A DNA stretch of 64,000 nt from Paenacidovorax caeni. Its GTDB lineage: Bacteria; Pseudomonadota; Gammaproteobacteria; Burkholderiales; Burkholderiaceae_C. Where the stretch lies: assembly GCF_001298675.1 (NCBI RefSeq), contig NZ_CYIG01000005.1:153501-217500 (forward strand). The letters run 5' to 3'. The notes beneath the pieces were generated by a model. It had not been told where the DNA came from. It saw only the letters and a program-made list of their open reading frames with translations, and made no database searches. The position numbers were made by a program, and so were the translations under genes. Below are positions 1 to 9,150 of the stretch, in pieces (within the stretch, counting starts at the first letter, position 1; each line of letters starts with the position of its first letter).

Positions 1-638
1 TTTCCATGTGCGAGCGCGCTCAGATTCCGATGTTTGCCACGCGCGAGTCCTCGGCCTTCGTGATCGACGTGTTGCACGCCTACCTGTCCAAGCATTTCGC
101 CGAACGCATGACCATGCATGGCGTGTTCATGGACATTTTGGGTCTGGGTGTGCTCATCACGGGCGAGTCTGGCCTGGGCAAGAGCGAGCTGGGGCTGGAG
201 CTGATCTCGCGCGGCAATGGCCTCGTGGCCGACGATGCGGTGGATTTGTACCGCATCAACCAGAACACCATCGAGGGCAAGTGCCCTGCGCTGCTGCAAA
301 ACCTGCTTGAAGTGCGTGGCATTGGTCTGCTGGACATCCGTGCCATCTTCGGCGAGTCGGCTGTGCGCCGCCGCATGCGCCTGCGGCTCATCGTGCACCT
401 GGTGCGCAAGGAAACGCTGGAGCGCGAGTACGAACGCCTGCCCTACGAGCCGTTGACCCAGGATGTACTGGGCATCCCGGTGCTGAAGGTGGTCATCCAG
501 GTGGTCGCCGGACGCAACATCGCCGTGCTGGTTGAGGCAGCGGTGCGCAACACCATCCTGCAACTGCGCGGAATCGATACCTACCAGGAGTTCGTCGAGC
601 GTCACCGCCGTGCCATGGAGCACAGCAGCGACTTCTAG
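1..638 (+). CDS. hprK: HPr kinase/phosphorylase, C-terminal part (5' partial)
   Basis: The reading frame is open to the left window edge, so the N-terminal third is missing; about 210 residues remain of a family usually near 310-320. A Walker A loop (GESGLGKS) lies about 53 residues from the first visible Met. It is followed by the HprK signature around [19 protein letters not shown], which couples ATP binding to phosphorylation and dephosphorylation of HPr Ser46. In betaproteobacteria this belongs to an incomplete PTS with a regulatory role, not to sugar import. The gene is convergent with fur, with 7 bp between the stop codons. Identity is secure from the two motifs; the true start lies outside the window. 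Confidence 0.95.
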   Translation, partial: SMCERAQIPMFATRESSAFVIDVLHAYLSKHFAERMTMHGVFMDILGLGVLITGESGLGKSELGLELISRGNGLVADDAVDLYRINQNTIEGKCPALLQNLLEVRGIGLLDIRAIFGESAVRRRMRLRLIVHLVRKETLEREYERLPYEPLTQDVLGIPVLKVVIQVVAGRNIAVLVEAAVRNTILQLRGIDTYQEFVERHRRAMEHSSDF

Positions 639-645
639 CGGCCAA

Positions 646-1065
646 TCAGCCTTTGCTCGCGCAGCTTGCGCACTGGCCGTACAGCGCCATGGCGTGGTCT
701 TGCACCACCCAACCCTTGGACTTGGCGATGGCCTGCTGACGCTTCTCGATCTCCGGATCGTAGAATTCCTCGACCTTTCCGCAGGCCGTGCAAATAAAGT
801 GGTCGTGGTGCTGGCCTTCGTTCAGTTCGTAGACGGCCTTGCCGCTCTCGAAGTTGCTGCGCAGCAGGATGCCCGCCTGCTCAAACTGCGTCAGCACCCG
901 ATACACGGTCGCCAGGCCGATGTCGGAGCGTTCGTCGAGCAGGGTGCGGAACACATCTTCCGCGGTCATGTGGCGTTGCACGCCCTTTTGGAAGATTTCG
1001 AGGATTTTCAGGCGTGGAAGCGTGGCCTTGAGTCCAGTGCTTTTGAGTTCGTCGATATTCGTCAT
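646..1065 (-). CDS. fur: Ferric uptake regulator Fur
   Basis: A 139-residue iron-responsive repressor. The chosen start gives [18 protein letters not shown], the normal Fur N-terminus; an ATG 14 codons upstream is open but adds non-family sequence. The winged-helix DNA-binding half is followed by the metal-binding half with HHDH (86-89), CTAC (Cys92, Cys95) and a second pair CASC (Cys132, Cys135), the structural zinc ligands. It is transcribed divergently from bamE across a 93-bp gap, a conserved betaproteobacterial order. A candidate Fur box occurs in this window at 27387-27410. Confidence 0.97.
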   Translation of the reverse strand: MTNIDELKSTGLKATLPRLKILEIFQKGVQRHMTAEDVFRTLLDERSDIGLATVYRVLTQFEQAGILLRSNFESGKAVYELNEGQHHDHFICTACGKVEEFYDPEIEKRQQAIAKSKGWVVQDHAMALYGQCASCASKG

Positions 1066-1158
1066 GGCAAGGTCTTTCGCATACGCCGCAAAGCGCGGGC
1101 CGGGCATTCGGTACCAGCCGCTACAATGGGCCGGATCATAGCCTCATAGCCTTACCCC

Positions 1159-1713
1159 ATGCATGCCACAGCCCGTTGCAGCGCCCGTGTGGCGCTGATT
1201 GTGTCCATTGGTGCTGCCATGAGCGCCTGCGGCAGCGTCGACCTCTCCGGGCGCGCGATGGTCGAAACCCTCAAGCCCTACCGTGCCACCGTGGTGCAGG
1301 GCAACTTTGTCTCGCGCGAGCAGGTGCAGGCTTTGCAGCCTGGCATGAGCCGCCAGCAGGTGCGTGACCTCCTCGGCACGCCGCTGGTCACCAGCCTGTT
1401 CCATGCCAACCGCTGGGACTACGTGTTCACCCTCAAGAAGCAGGGCGAAGAGGTGCAGACGCGCAAGCTCGTCGTGTTCTTTGAGGGCGACGAGTTCGTG
1501 CGCTCCGAGGGCGACGAGATGCCGACCGAGGCCGAGTTTGTCGCCACCCTGGGGTCGCGTGCCGTGCCGCGCAAAGTGCCCGTGCTGGAAGCCACCGAGG
1601 CCCAGCTGGAACGCTACCCCGCACCTGAACGCGCACCGTCCACCAGCCCTGCGGCGCCCGATGCTGGCGCCGCGCCCCGGCACTACCCGCCGCTGGAATC
1701 TTCCGCGCGCTGA
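1159..1713 (+). CDS. bamE: Outer membrane protein assembly factor BamE (OmlA/SmpA lipoprotein)
   Basis: A 184-residue lipoprotein of the BAM complex, which inserts beta-barrel proteins into the outer membrane. A lipoprotein signal ends in AAMSAC with the acylated Cys at residue 24. The SmpA/OmlA fold follows (VQGNFVSREQVQALQPGMSRQQV, then LLGTPLVT and the DYVF strand). The C-terminus (about 150-184) is a Pro/Ala-rich tail longer than in enteric BamE, common in Comamonadaceae. A TACAAT hexamer at 1122-1127 is a plausible -10. It is divergent from fur and 54 bp upstream of dapB. Confidence 0.93.
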   Translation: MHATARCSARVALIVSIGAAMSACGSVDLSGRAMVETLKPYRATVVQGNFVSREQVQALQPGMSRQQVRDLLGTPLVTSLFHANRWDYVFTLKKQGEEVQTRKLVVFFEGDEFVRSEGDEMPTEAEFVATLGSRAVPRKVPVLEATEAQLERYPAPERAPSTSPAAPDAGAAPRHYPPLESSAR

Positions 1714-1767
1714 TCTGCCCTTGGCGCGCCGGCTGCGGGGCGCCATCTTTCATTTGCCAGGATTTCC

Positions 1768-2601
1768 ATGACCGCTACTTCCCCGTCCGCAGCTCCTGCG
1801 ATCCGCGTTGCCATCGCCGGCGCATCTGGCCGCATGGGCCGCATGCTGATTGAAGCTGTGCGTGCCAGCGGCGACTGCGTGCTGGCCGGTGCCCTCGACA
1901 TCGCCTCCAGTCCGGCCATCGGTTCCGACGCCACGGCCTTCCTTGGCGTGGCCAGCGGCGTGCCCATCACTGCGGACGTGCGCGCGGGCCTGGCCAACGC
2001 CGACGTGCTGATCGACTTCACCCGTCCCGAGGGCACACTGGAGCATTTGGCCGTGTGTGCCCAAGTCGGCGTCAAAGCCGTGATCGGCACCACGGGCTTC
2101 ACGGCAGAGCAGAAAGAGGCCATCGCCGCTGCCGCGCAAAAGACGGCTGTCGTCTTCGCACCCAACATGAGCGTGGGCGTGAACGTCACGCTCAAGCTGC
2201 TCGACATGGCGGCCCGGGCGCTGTCCACGGGCTATGACATCGAGGTCATCGAGGCCCACCACCGCCACAAGGTGGACGCCCCCTCGGGCACCGCGCTCAA
2301 GATGGGCGAGGTTATCGCCCAGGCCCTGGGGCGCGATCTGAAGGACTGCGCCGTCTACGCCCGCGAAGGCGTCACGGGGGAGCGTGATCCGTCCACCATC
2401 GGCTTCGCCACCATCCGTGGCGGCGACATCGTGGGCGACCACACGGTGCTGTTCGCGGGCACGGGCGAGCGTATCGAGATTTCGCACAAGTCCTCCAGCC
2501 GCGCGGGCTACGCCCAGGGCAGCCTGCGCGCCGCGCGCTTCCTGGCGGCGCATCGTACTGGGCTGTTCGATATGTTCGACGTCCTCGGCCTGAACGACTG
2601 A
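1768..2601 (+). CDS. dapB: 4-hydroxy-tetrahydrodipicolinate reductase
   Basis: A 277-residue cytosolic enzyme of the diaminopimelate/lysine pathway, reducing HTPA to tetrahydrodipicolinate with NAD(P)H. The N-terminal Rossmann loop is [13 protein letters not shown] (about residues 14-26). The catalytic signature around [20 protein letters not shown] (about 162-180) carries the His and Lys of the active site and the substrate-binding GT. Length is normal for the family. It lies between bamE and the exbB-like gene (7 bp downstream) and may be cotranscribed with both. Confidence 0.97.
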   Translation: MTATSPSAAPAIRVAIAGASGRMGRMLIEAVRASGDCVLAGALDIASSPAIGSDATAFLGVASGVPITADVRAGLANADVLIDFTRPEGTLEHLAVCAQVGVKAVIGTTGFTAEQKEAIAAAAQKTAVVFAPNMSVGVNVTLKLLDMAARALSTGYDIEVIEAHHRHKVDAPSGTALKMGEVIAQALGRDLKDCAVYAREGVTGERDPSTIGFATIRGGDIVGDHTVLFAGTGERIEISHKSSSRAGYAQGSLRAARFLAAHRTGLFDMFDVLGLND

Positions 2602-2608
2602 GCACGCC

Positions 2609-3256
2609 ATGGACCTGCTGCACTGGTGGCGCCAAGGCGATGCCGTGACCCAGGTCACGGCGCTGCTGTTGCTCGCCATGTCGGTGGCGAGCTGGGTCGT
2701 CATCCTGTGGAAGTTGCGCCTGCTGCGCCGCGCCAGCGCCGACCTGCCGCGTGCCACGGCCGCCTTTTGGCAGGCCGCCAGCCTGGCCGATGCCGCCAGC
2801 CGCGTGCAGCCCTTCGACCGCGAATCCCTGATCCTGCCGCTGGCAGGTGCCGCCCACGCGCTGGCAGCGGGCGCGCCGTCCGGCTCGCTGGCCGCGCAAG
2901 GCAGCCGTGCGCAGCAGCTCACGCGTGTACTGCGCGATGCGCTGCACGGCGTACTCGGGCGTCTGCAATGGGGCCAGGTGCTGCTGGCCACGGTGGGTTC
3001 GACGGCGCCTTTCGTCGGCCTGCTGGGCACCGTGTGGGGCATCTACCATGCGCTGGCGACCATTGCGGGTGCGGGCCAGATCACCATCGAGCGCGTGGCC
3101 GGCCCGGTGGGCGAGGCCCTGGTCATGACCGCTGCGGGGCTGGCCGTGGCCATTCCCGCGGTGCTGGCTTACAACGTGTATGGCCGCATCACCGGGCGCC
3201 TGGAGGCCGACCTTGAAGGCTTCGCGCGCGACCTGCGCGAGCTGCTGCTGGGCTGA
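2609..3256 (+). CDS. exbB: MotA/TolQ/ExbB proton channel family protein (ExbB-like)
   Basis: A 215-residue inner-membrane protein with three predicted transmembrane segments (about 13-35, 125-150, 165-190) and the conserved channel block GSTAPFVGLLGTVWGIYHAL before TM2. With the downstream ExbD-like partner it forms a proton-driven stator that energises TonB (or acts as a TolQR-type pair). Five bases separate it from exbD. No tonB gene is adjacent, so the choice between Exb and Tol function is by similarity only. It follows dapB closely and is probably in the same transcript. Confidence 0.88.
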   Translation: MDLLHWWRQGDAVTQVTALLLLAMSVASWVVILWKLRLLRRASADLPRATAAFWQAASLADAASRVQPFDRESLILPLAGAAHALAAGAPSGSLAAQGSRAQQLTRVLRDALHGVLGRLQWGQVLLATVGSTAPFVGLLGTVWGIYHALATIAGAGQITIERVAGPVGEALVMTAAGLAVAIPAVLAYNVYGRITGRLEADLEGFARDLRELLLG

Positions 3257-3261
3257 CGCGC

Positions 3262-3711
3262 ATGGGATTCGGTAGGCTGGAGCGCACCACCGGGCCGCAG
3301 CCCATGAGCGAAATCAACGTCACGCCGCTGGTCGACGTGATGCTGGTGCTGGTGGTGATCTTCATTCTGACCGCGCCGCTGCTGGCCAGCAGCATCCAAC
3401 TGGAGCTGCCGCGCGCCCAGGGCGGGGTGCCGGGTGCGCCCGTGCACGCACTCACGTTGGTGGTCGATCGCACGGGCCAGGCGTTCATCGACGACCGGCC
3501 CCTCACGCCAGAGGCGCTGGCCGCGCGCCTGGCCGAAGTGGGGGCCGCGCAGCCCGATACCGAGATCCAGCTGCGCGCCGACGCTGCCGTGCCCTACGGC
3601 CGCGTGGTTGAGATCATGGGCGCCGCCCACGCGGCAGGCTTGGCGCGCATCGGCTTCGTGTCCGAGCCGCCGAATCCGCCGCCAGGCGCAGCGCCTCGCG
3701 CGCTGCGTTGA
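3262..3711 (+). CDS. exbD: Biopolymer transporter ExbD/TolR family protein
   Basis: A 149-residue partner of the upstream ExbB-like channel. One N-terminal transmembrane segment (about 20-42) carries the essential Asp in the motif INVTPLVDVMLVLVVIFI. The rest is the periplasmic ExbD/TolR domain (QIQLRADAAVPYGRVVEIMGAAHAAG). Length is normal. The stop codon is followed immediately by a degenerate copy of the dispersed repeat, which separates it from the convergent hemerythrin gene. Confidence 0.88.
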   Translation: MGFGRLERTTGPQPMSEINVTPLVDVMLVLVVIFILTAPLLASSIQLELPRAQGGVPGAPVHALTLVVDRTGQAFIDDRPLTPEALAARLAEVGAAQPDTEIQLRADAAVPYGRVVEIMGAAHAAGLARIGFVSEPPNPPPGAAPRALR

Positions 3712-3753
3712 TGCTATTTAAAATGTAGCGCCAGGCGCGCGTCCTAAAAGGCT
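3712..3753 (+). repeat. Dispersed stem-loop repeat, degenerate copy 1
   Basis: It begins GCTATTTAAAA and continues GTAGCGCCAGG, with AGGCTTCAGGCC at the end, matching the order of blocks in the repeat family (GCTATTAAAA, TAGCTGCCAGCGCT, AGAGGCC). The central stem is eroded. It fills the space between the convergent exbD and hemerythrin genes. Membership is the least certain of the set. Confidence 0.4.
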
Positions 3754-4218
3754 TCAGGCCGTTTTCTTCCCCAAACGTGCAAAGAAGCGCCCGAGCAGCG
3801 AGGTGTGGTGCTTTTCGGTCTGAAACTGCGTCACGTAGCGCTTGTCTTCCACCAGGATGTGGTTGACCAGCCAATCACGCAGGAAGTGCAGCAACTCCAG
3901 GCTGATCCGCTCACCGCTTTGTGCCTTGGCCTTTTCCTCGGCGACGCGCTGCACGAAGCGGCGGTGCAGTGCGACATGGGCATCAAAGTTCGGGTACCGG
4001 ATGCTGCGCATGAAGGTTTCTTCTTCGGTGAAGTGCAGAACGGTATAGCGTTCCAGGTCTTCCAGCGCGCTGCCGATCGTGGTGGCATCGGCGTTGCGCA
4101 CGATGCCTTCCCAGATGCGGTTCATGATGTCGAAGAGCATCTTGTGCTGTTCGTCAATCTCCTCCAGGCCGAGGGCGTAGCTGTTTTGCCAAGTCACAAG
4201 CGGTGCGGCCAATTTCAT
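3754..4218 (-). CDS. Bacteriohemerythrin
   Basis: A 154-residue cytoplasmic O2-binding di-iron protein. All seven hemerythrin ligands are visible: His25 (DEQHK), His62 and Glu66 (HFTEEE), His81 and His85 (HVALH), His120 and Asp125 (HILVED). The start at MKLAAPLVTW fits the family; the open frame extends a further 162 codons upstream without family resemblance and through the dispersed repeat. Likely roles are O2 or NO sensing or storage, or iron handling; nothing nearby specifies which. It stands alone, convergent with exbD. Confidence 0.93.
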   Translation of the reverse strand: MKLAAPLVTWQNSYALGLEEIDEQHKMLFDIMNRIWEGIVRNADATTIGSALEDLERYTVLHFTEEETFMRSIRYPNFDAHVALHRRFVQRVAEEKAKAQSGERISLELLHFLRDWLVNHILVEDKRYVTQFQTEKHHTSLLGRFFARLGKKTA

Positions 4219-4771
4219 GGATTCGGTTGCTTTCTCGAGGATGAAAAGATCTTTCGTGGTGCTGGCTGCAGAATAACCATACAGCCAGTGTGAGCATATC
4301 GGCGTTGCCGTGCGCTGGCACGGCTTCGGTGGTTGGTTGTTGGGTCGACGCCTCATTTGGCTGCACCAGTTGCCCTGCCTGTGGTGCGCTGCGTGGTGGG
4401 CCGCTTGTCTTTCTGGCGCTTGGTGGCCCGGGGGGCTGATTGACCGCTGGCGTGTCGCGCCTGGGGTTTGGGGGCGTACCGGGATGCAAGGTGCGGGAGC
4501 ATGGGGTGTTGCTATTAAAGAAATAGCTTGTAGCGCTTTCCTGTTCAAGGTTTCATGGTGTTTTCTCACTGAAACCCTGGCTAGAAAAGCGCTGGCAGCT
4601 ATGGTTTTTGCGTTGTGCGCCAGGTTTTGCCGCCTGCGTGGCGCGGGCCGGGCGCAGGGGGTGGGTGGTCGCGGAGGGTGCGTCGGCCCTTCGGCGGGGG
4701 GCATGGCGCCGAGCGCCTAAAATCCGTGCAACGCAGTTGCCGAGACTGCACAGCCTCTCTCACCCATTCCC
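4219..4771. other. Long intergenic region between hemerythrin and leuS
   Basis: About 550 bp between divergent genes. Open frames here (for example 4310-4720 plus) run through the repeat, are Trp/Arg-rich and resemble no family, so none is accepted. It contains the compound repeat at 4509-4609 and, near its right end, a TAAAAT hexamer at 4718-4723 that could be the -10 of leuS. No other structure was recognised. Confidence 0.6.
4509..4609. repeat. Dispersed stem-loop repeat, compound two-armed copy 2
   Basis: Two head-to-head arms form a long inverted repeat. The outer pairs are ATAGCT with AGCTAT and AGCGCTTT with AAAGCGCT. An inner perfect 7-bp stem, GGTTTCA with TGAAACC, encloses a 14-nt loop. 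It is the largest and most symmetric copy, upstream of leuS, and could form a cruciform or transcript hairpin. Confidence 0.75.
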
Positions 4772-7477
4772 ATGCAAGACAAATACAACCACACCGAGGT
4801 GGAGCGCGCCGCGCACGCCCACTGGGCCGCCACCGACGCCTACCGCGTGACCGAGGACGCAGGCAAGAAGAAGTTCTACGCCTGCTCCATGCTGCCCTAC
4901 CCCAGCGGCAAGTTGCACATGGGGCATGTGCGCAACTACACCATCAACGACATGCTCACGCGCTACCTGCGCATGAACGGCTACAACGTCTTGATGCCCA
5001 TGGGCTGGGACGCCTTCGGCCTGCCCGCCGAGAACGCCGCGCTGAAGAACAAGGTGCCGCCCGCGCAGTGGACCTACGACAACATCGCCTACATGAAGGG
5101 CCAGATGCAGGCCATGGGCCTGGCCATTGACTGGAGCCGCGAAGTCGCCACCTGCGACCCCGACTACTACCGCTGGAACCAGTGGCTGTTCCTGAAGATG
5201 CTGGAAAAAGGCATCGCCTATCGCAAGACCCAGGTGGTGAACTGGGACCCGGTGGACCAGACCGTGCTGGCCAACGAGCAGGTGATCGACGGCCGTGGCT
5301 GGCGCACCGGCGCGCTGGTGGAAAAGCGTGAAATCCCGGGCTACTACCTGAAGATCACCGACTACGCGCAGGAGCTGCTCGACCACGTGCAGGTCGGCAA
5401 CGACAAGGCCACGCTGACCGGCTGGCCCGACAAGGTGCGGCTGATGCAGGAAAACTGGATCGGCAAGAGCGCAGGGGTGCGTTTTGCCTTCACGCACAAC
5501 ATCCAGAACGCGGCGGGCGAACCGATCCAATACGGCAAGATGTACGTCTTCACCACGCGCGCGGACACCATCATGGGCGTGACCTTCTGCGCCGTCGCGC
5601 CCGAGCACCCGCTGGCGCAGCACGCCGCTGCCACGAACGAAAAGCTGGCTGCCTTCATCGAGGAATGCAAGAAGGGCGGCACCACCGAGGCTGAGCTGGC
5701 CGTCAAGGAAAAAGAGGGCATGCCCACGGGGCTGCACGTCACGCACCCACTCACCGGCGCGCAGGTCGAGGTGTGGGTGGGCAACTACGTGCTCATGAGC
5801 TACGGCGACGGCGCCGTGATGGGCGTGCCCGCGCACGACGAGCGCGATTTCGCCTTCGCTAAAAAATACAACCTGCCCATCCAGCAGGTGGTGGCGGTGG
5901 AAGGCCAAAGCTTTGGCACCGATACGTGGCAAGAGTGGTACGGCGACAAGCAAAAGTGCGTGTGCGTCAACTCCGGCGAACTCGATGGCCTGGGCCACGC
6001 GCAGGCCGTGGACAAGGTGGCCGAGCTGCTCGCAGCCAAGGGTCTGGGCGAGAAGAAAACCACCTGGCGCCTGCGCGACTGGGGCGTGAGCCGCCAGCGC
6101 TACTGGGGCACACCGATTCCCATCATCCACTGCACGGACTGCGGCGCGCAGCCTGTGCCGGAAAAAGACCTGCCCGTGGTGCTGCCGCAAGACCTGGTGC
6201 CGGACGGCAGCGGCAACCCGCTGGTGAAAAGTGAAGCCTTCCACGCCGGCGTGGTCTGCCCGTGCTGCGGCAAACCGGCGCGGCGCGAGACCGACACCAT
6301 GGACACCTTCGTGGACAGCTCGTGGTACTTCATGCGCTACTGCGACCCGAAGAACCGCGAAGCCATGGTGGCCGAAGGCGCCGACTACTGGATGCCGATG
6401 GACCAGTACATCGGCGGCATCGAGCACGCCATCCTGCACCTGCTGTACGCACGTTTCTGGACCAAGGTGATGCGCGACCTGGGGCTGGTGAAGGTGGACG
6501 AGCCCTTCACCAAGCTGCTCACCCAGGGCATGGTGCTGAACCACATCTACAGCCGCCGCACCGCCAAGGGCGGCAAGGACTACTTCTGGCCGCACGATGT
6601 GGAGCACATCTATGACGACGCGGGCAAGATCATCGGCGCCAAGCTGAAGAACCCGGCCGAAAGTGGCGACGGGCTGCTGCCCGTGGGCACGCCCATCGAC
6701 TACGAGGGCGTGGGCACCATGTCCAAGTCGAAGAACAACGGCGTCGATCCGCAGCAGCTCATAGAGAAGTACGGCGCCGACACCGCGCGCCTGTACACCA
6801 TGTTCACCGCGCCGCCCGAGCTGACGCTGGAGTGGAACGACGCCGCCGTGGAAGGCAGCTACCGCTTCCTGCGCCGTGTGTGGAACTTCGCAGTCAAGCT
6901 CGCCGCCATCGACAAGGTGGCCGCCGACGCCAGCGTGGCCGGCTACACCAGCCTGAAGGACGTGCAGTTCGGCCCCGATGCGCAGGCGCTGCGGCGCGAG
7001 ATCCACACGGTGCTCAAGCAGGTGCAGTACGACTACCAGCGCATGCAGTACAACACCGTGGTCTCTGGCGCCATGAAGATGATCAACGCGCTGGAAGACT
7101 TCAAGGCCCACGGCGACGCCGGCGCCCCCGTGGCCCTGATCGAGGGCTTCGGCATCCTGCTGCGCGTGCTCTACCCGGCCACGCCGCACATCGCCCACGG
7201 GCTGTGGAGCCAGCTTGGCTACGCCAGCGTGCTGGGCGACCTGCTCGATGCGCCCTGGCCGCAGGTCGATCCGGCTGCACTGGTGCAGGACGAGATCGAG
7301 CTGATGCTGCAGGTCAACGGCAAGCTGCGTGGATCCATCCGCGTGCCCGCCGCCGCCGACAAGGCCGAGATCGAGCGCCTGGCCGTGGCCAGCGAGGCCT
7401 TCGAGAAATTCGCCGCAGGCGCCACGCCGAAGAAGGTCGTGGTGGTGCCCGGGCGCCTGGTCAACCTGGTGGTCTGA
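4772..7477 (+). CDS. leuS: Leucyl-tRNA synthetase
   Basis: A 901-residue class I aminoacyl-tRNA synthetase. The HIGH-type motif is HMGH (49-52, in [14 protein letters not shown]) and the KMSKS loop is MSKSK (about 650-654). Between them lies the CP1 editing domain, with [20 protein letters not shown] and the conserved [10 protein letters not shown]. The C-terminal anticodon-binding and LeuS-specific domains are complete. lptE starts on the next base after the stop, so the two are probably cotranscribed, as in many betaproteobacteria. Confidence 0.99.
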   Translation: MQDKYNHTEVERAAHAHWAATDAYRVTEDAGKKKFYACSMLPYPSGKLHMGHVRNYTINDMLTRYLRMNGYNVLMPMGWDAFGLPAENAALKNKVPPAQWTYDNIAYMKGQMQAMGLAIDWSREVATCDPDYYRWNQWLFLKMLEKGIAYRKTQVVNWDPVDQTVLANEQVIDGRGWRTGALVEKREIPGYYLKITDYAQELLDHVQVGNDKATLTGWPDKVRLMQENWIGKSAGVRFAFTHNIQNAAGEPIQYGKMYVFTTRADTIMGVTFCAVAPEHPLAQHAAATNEKLAAFIEECKKGGTTEAELAVKEKEGMPTGLHVTHPLTGAQVEVWVGNYVLMSYGDGAVMGVPAHDERDFAFAKKYNLPIQQVVAVEGQSFGTDTWQEWYGDKQKCVCVNSGELDGLGHAQAVDKVAELLAAKGLGEKKTTWRLRDWGVSRQRYWGTPIPIIHCTDCGAQPVPEKDLPVVLPQDLVPDGSGNPLVKSEAFHAGVVCPCCGKPARRETDTMDTFVDSSWYFMRYCDPKNREAMVAEGADYWMPMDQYIGGIEHAILHLLYARFWTKVMRDLGLVKVDEPFTKLLTQGMVLNHIYSRRTAKGGKDYFWPHDVEHIYDDAGKIIGAKLKNPAESGDGLLPVGTPIDYEGVGTMSKSKNNGVDPQQLIEKYGADTARLYTMFTAPPELTLEWNDAAVEGSYRFLRRVWNFAVKLAAIDKVAADASVAGYTSLKDVQFGPDAQALRREIHTVLKQVQYDYQRMQYNTVVSGAMKMINALEDFKAHGDAGAPVALIEGFGILLRVLYPATPHIAHGLWSQLGYASVLGDLLDAPWPQVDPAALVQDEIELMLQVNGKLRGSIRVPAAADKAEIERLAVASEAFEKFAAGATPKKVVVVPGRLVNLVV

Positions 7478-7990
7478 ATGCAGCGGCGCGCCCTGCTTGC
7501 TCCCCTGGCCGCCGTGCCGCTGCTGGCGGCTTGCGGCTTTCGCCTGCGCGGTGCGCCCGAGTTCGCGTTTCGCTCGCTCTACATCGCCGCGCCGCCGTCC
7601 TCACCGTTGGCGCGCGAGCTGGAGCGCACGCTGGCCAGCTCTGGCGGCGACCTTCAGGTGACGCGTGACCCCGCGCGCCTGACGCAGTCCGAGGCCATCC
7701 TCGACCTGCTGTCCGAGCAGCACGAGCGCGTGGTCGTGGCCTTCAACAGCGCGGGCCAGGTGCGCGAGCTGCAGCTGCGCCTGCGTGTCAACTTCAGGCT
7801 GCGCACCCGGGCAGGGGAGGAACCCATCGGTCCCACCGAACTGCTGCAGACGCGCGACGTCAGCTACAACGAAACCCAGGCGCTGGCCAAGGAGGCTGAG
7901 GAGGCGCTGCTGCTGCGCAACATGCAGACCGACATCGTGCAGCAGCTGCTGCGCCGCCTGGCTGCCGTGCGCCCCAGCACGGCGCCTTGA
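7478..7990 (+). CDS. lptE: LPS-assembly lipoprotein LptE
   Basis: A 170-residue outer-membrane lipoprotein that plugs the LptD barrel and delivers LPS to the cell surface. The lipobox LLAAC places the acylated Cys at residue 19, followed by the family-typical GFRLRG. The ATG follows directly on the leuS stop codon, indicating translational coupling. Its barrel partner lptD is in the same window (58531-61014), far away. The stop codon is followed at once by a copy of the dispersed repeat that leads into holA. Confidence 0.93.
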   Translation: MQRRALLAPLAAVPLLAACGFRLRGAPEFAFRSLYIAAPPSSPLARELERTLASSGGDLQVTRDPARLTQSEAILDLLSEQHERVVVAFNSAGQVRELQLRLRVNFRLRTRAGEEPIGPTELLQTRDVSYNETQALAKEAEEALLLRNMQTDIVQQLLRRLAAVRPSTAP

Positions 7991-8047
7991 TTGCTGCTTT
8001 TTTTATAGCTGCCAGCGCTTGATGCAAAAGGCTTGGAGGCCAATTTG
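7991..8047 (+). repeat. Dispersed stem-loop repeat copy 3, overlapping the holA start
   Basis: It reads TTTTTTTATAGCTGCCAGCGCTTG, then AAAAGGCTTGGAGGCCAATTTGG. It begins just after the lptE stop codon and ends inside the holA start region: the terminal GGAGG serves as a ribosome binding site and the final TTG as start codon. Confidence 0.8.
8035..8047 (+). promoter_or_regulatory. Ribosome binding site and TTG start of holA
   Basis: GGAGG at 8035-8039 lies 5 nt before TTG at 8045-8047, followed by codons for AHIALNQLGAHL, the usual DnaX-delta N-terminus. A TTG at 8033 lies immediately before the GGAGG and is unlikely to be the start. No ATG is available near. Confidence 0.7.
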
Positions 8048-9097
8048 GCGCACATTGCACTGAACCAGCTCGGCGCCCACCTGCAAAAAGGCCTGCGCTC
8101 GCTCTACACCCTGCATGGCGACGAGGCCCTGCTGCAGCAAGAAGCGCTGGACGCCATCCGCGCTGCTGCGCGCGCCCAGGGCTACACCGAGCGCAGCAGC
8201 TACACCGTGGCGGGCGCGCATTTCGACTGGAGCGCCGTGCTTGCCGCGGGCGGCTCGCTCTCGCTGTTTGCCGACAAGCAGATCGTCGAAGTGCGCATTC
8301 CCTCGGGCAAGCCCGGCAAGGACGGCGCAGCAGCGCTGCAGCAGCTGGCCCAGGCGGCGCAGGGTAATGACAGCACCCTCACGCTGGTCATCCTGCCGCG
8401 CCTGGACAAAGCCGCCAAAACCAGCCCCTGGTTCACCGCCCTCGACACCCAGGGTATGAGCGTGCAGATCGACCCCGTGGAGCGCGGCATGCTGCCCGCA
8501 TGGATCGCCCAGCGCCTGGCCGCCCAGGGCCAGCGTGTGGCGGCGGGCGAAGAGGGGCAGCGCACGTTGCAGTTCTTCGCCGACCGCGTGGAGGGCAACC
8601 TGCTCGCCGCGCACCAGGAAATCCAGAAGTTGGCGCTGCTCTACCCCCCGGGCGAGCTGGCGTGGCGCCAGGTCGAGGCTGCCGTGCTCAACGTGGCGCG
8701 CTACGACGTGTTCAAGCTCTCCGAGGCCGTGCTCGCGGGCCAAAGCGCGCGCGTGCAGCGCATGCTGGACGGCCTGCAGGCCGAAGGTACCGCCGAGGTG
8801 CTGGTGCACTGGGCACTGGCCGAGGACATCCGGGCCCTCAAGCGTGTCAAGGACGCCATGAATGCCGGCAAGCCGCTGCCCATGGCGCTGCGCGAAAACC
8901 GCGTGTGGGGCGCCAAGGAACGCCTGTTTGAGCGCGTGCTGCCGCGCCTGCCGGACGCCGCCGCCGCACGCCTGCTGCAGTCGGCGCACCAGGTGGACGG
9001 CATCGTCAAGGGCCTGAAAGTGCCCGACTGGCCGCAAGACGGCTGGCAGGCGCTGCAGCGCCTGGCGTTGCAAATGGCGCGGGTGTGCCGCGCCTGA
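8045..9097 (+). CDS. holA: DNA polymerase III subunit delta
   Basis: A 350-residue clamp-loader subunit that opens the beta sliding clamp. The N-terminal domain has SLYTLHGDEALLQQEALDAIR, then the AAA+-like fold and the C-terminal collar helices (LWALAEDIRAL-type segment VHWALAEDIRALKRVK). Length matches the family. The start is TTG, chosen from the GGAGG 5 nt upstream; both lie in the dispersed repeat. It follows leuS-lptE, a common order in Comamonadaceae, so it is probably the third gene of that transcript. Confidence 0.94.
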   Translation: MAHIALNQLGAHLQKGLRSLYTLHGDEALLQQEALDAIRAAARAQGYTERSSYTVAGAHFDWSAVLAAGGSLSLFADKQIVEVRIPSGKPGKDGAAALQQLAQAAQGNDSTLTLVILPRLDKAAKTSPWFTALDTQGMSVQIDPVERGMLPAWIAQRLAAQGQRVAAGEEGQRTLQFFADRVEGNLLAAHQEIQKLALLYPPGELAWRQVEAAVLNVARYDVFKLSEAVLAGQSARVQRMLDGLQAEGTAEVLVHWALAEDIRALKRVKDAMNAGKPLPMALRENRVWGAKERLFERVLPRLPDAAAARLLQSAHQVDGIVKGLKVPDWPQDGWQALQRLALQMARVCRA

Positions 9098-9150
9098 AGT
9101 GCTGATCGGCCAGCGCGCGGCTGGCAACCCACACACCAAAAGAGGGTGGT

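Noticed and set aside
4310..4720. 136-codon plus-strand frame upstream of leuS
   Set aside because: It reads through the compound repeat, is Trp/Arg-rich and resembles nothing; no ribosome site.
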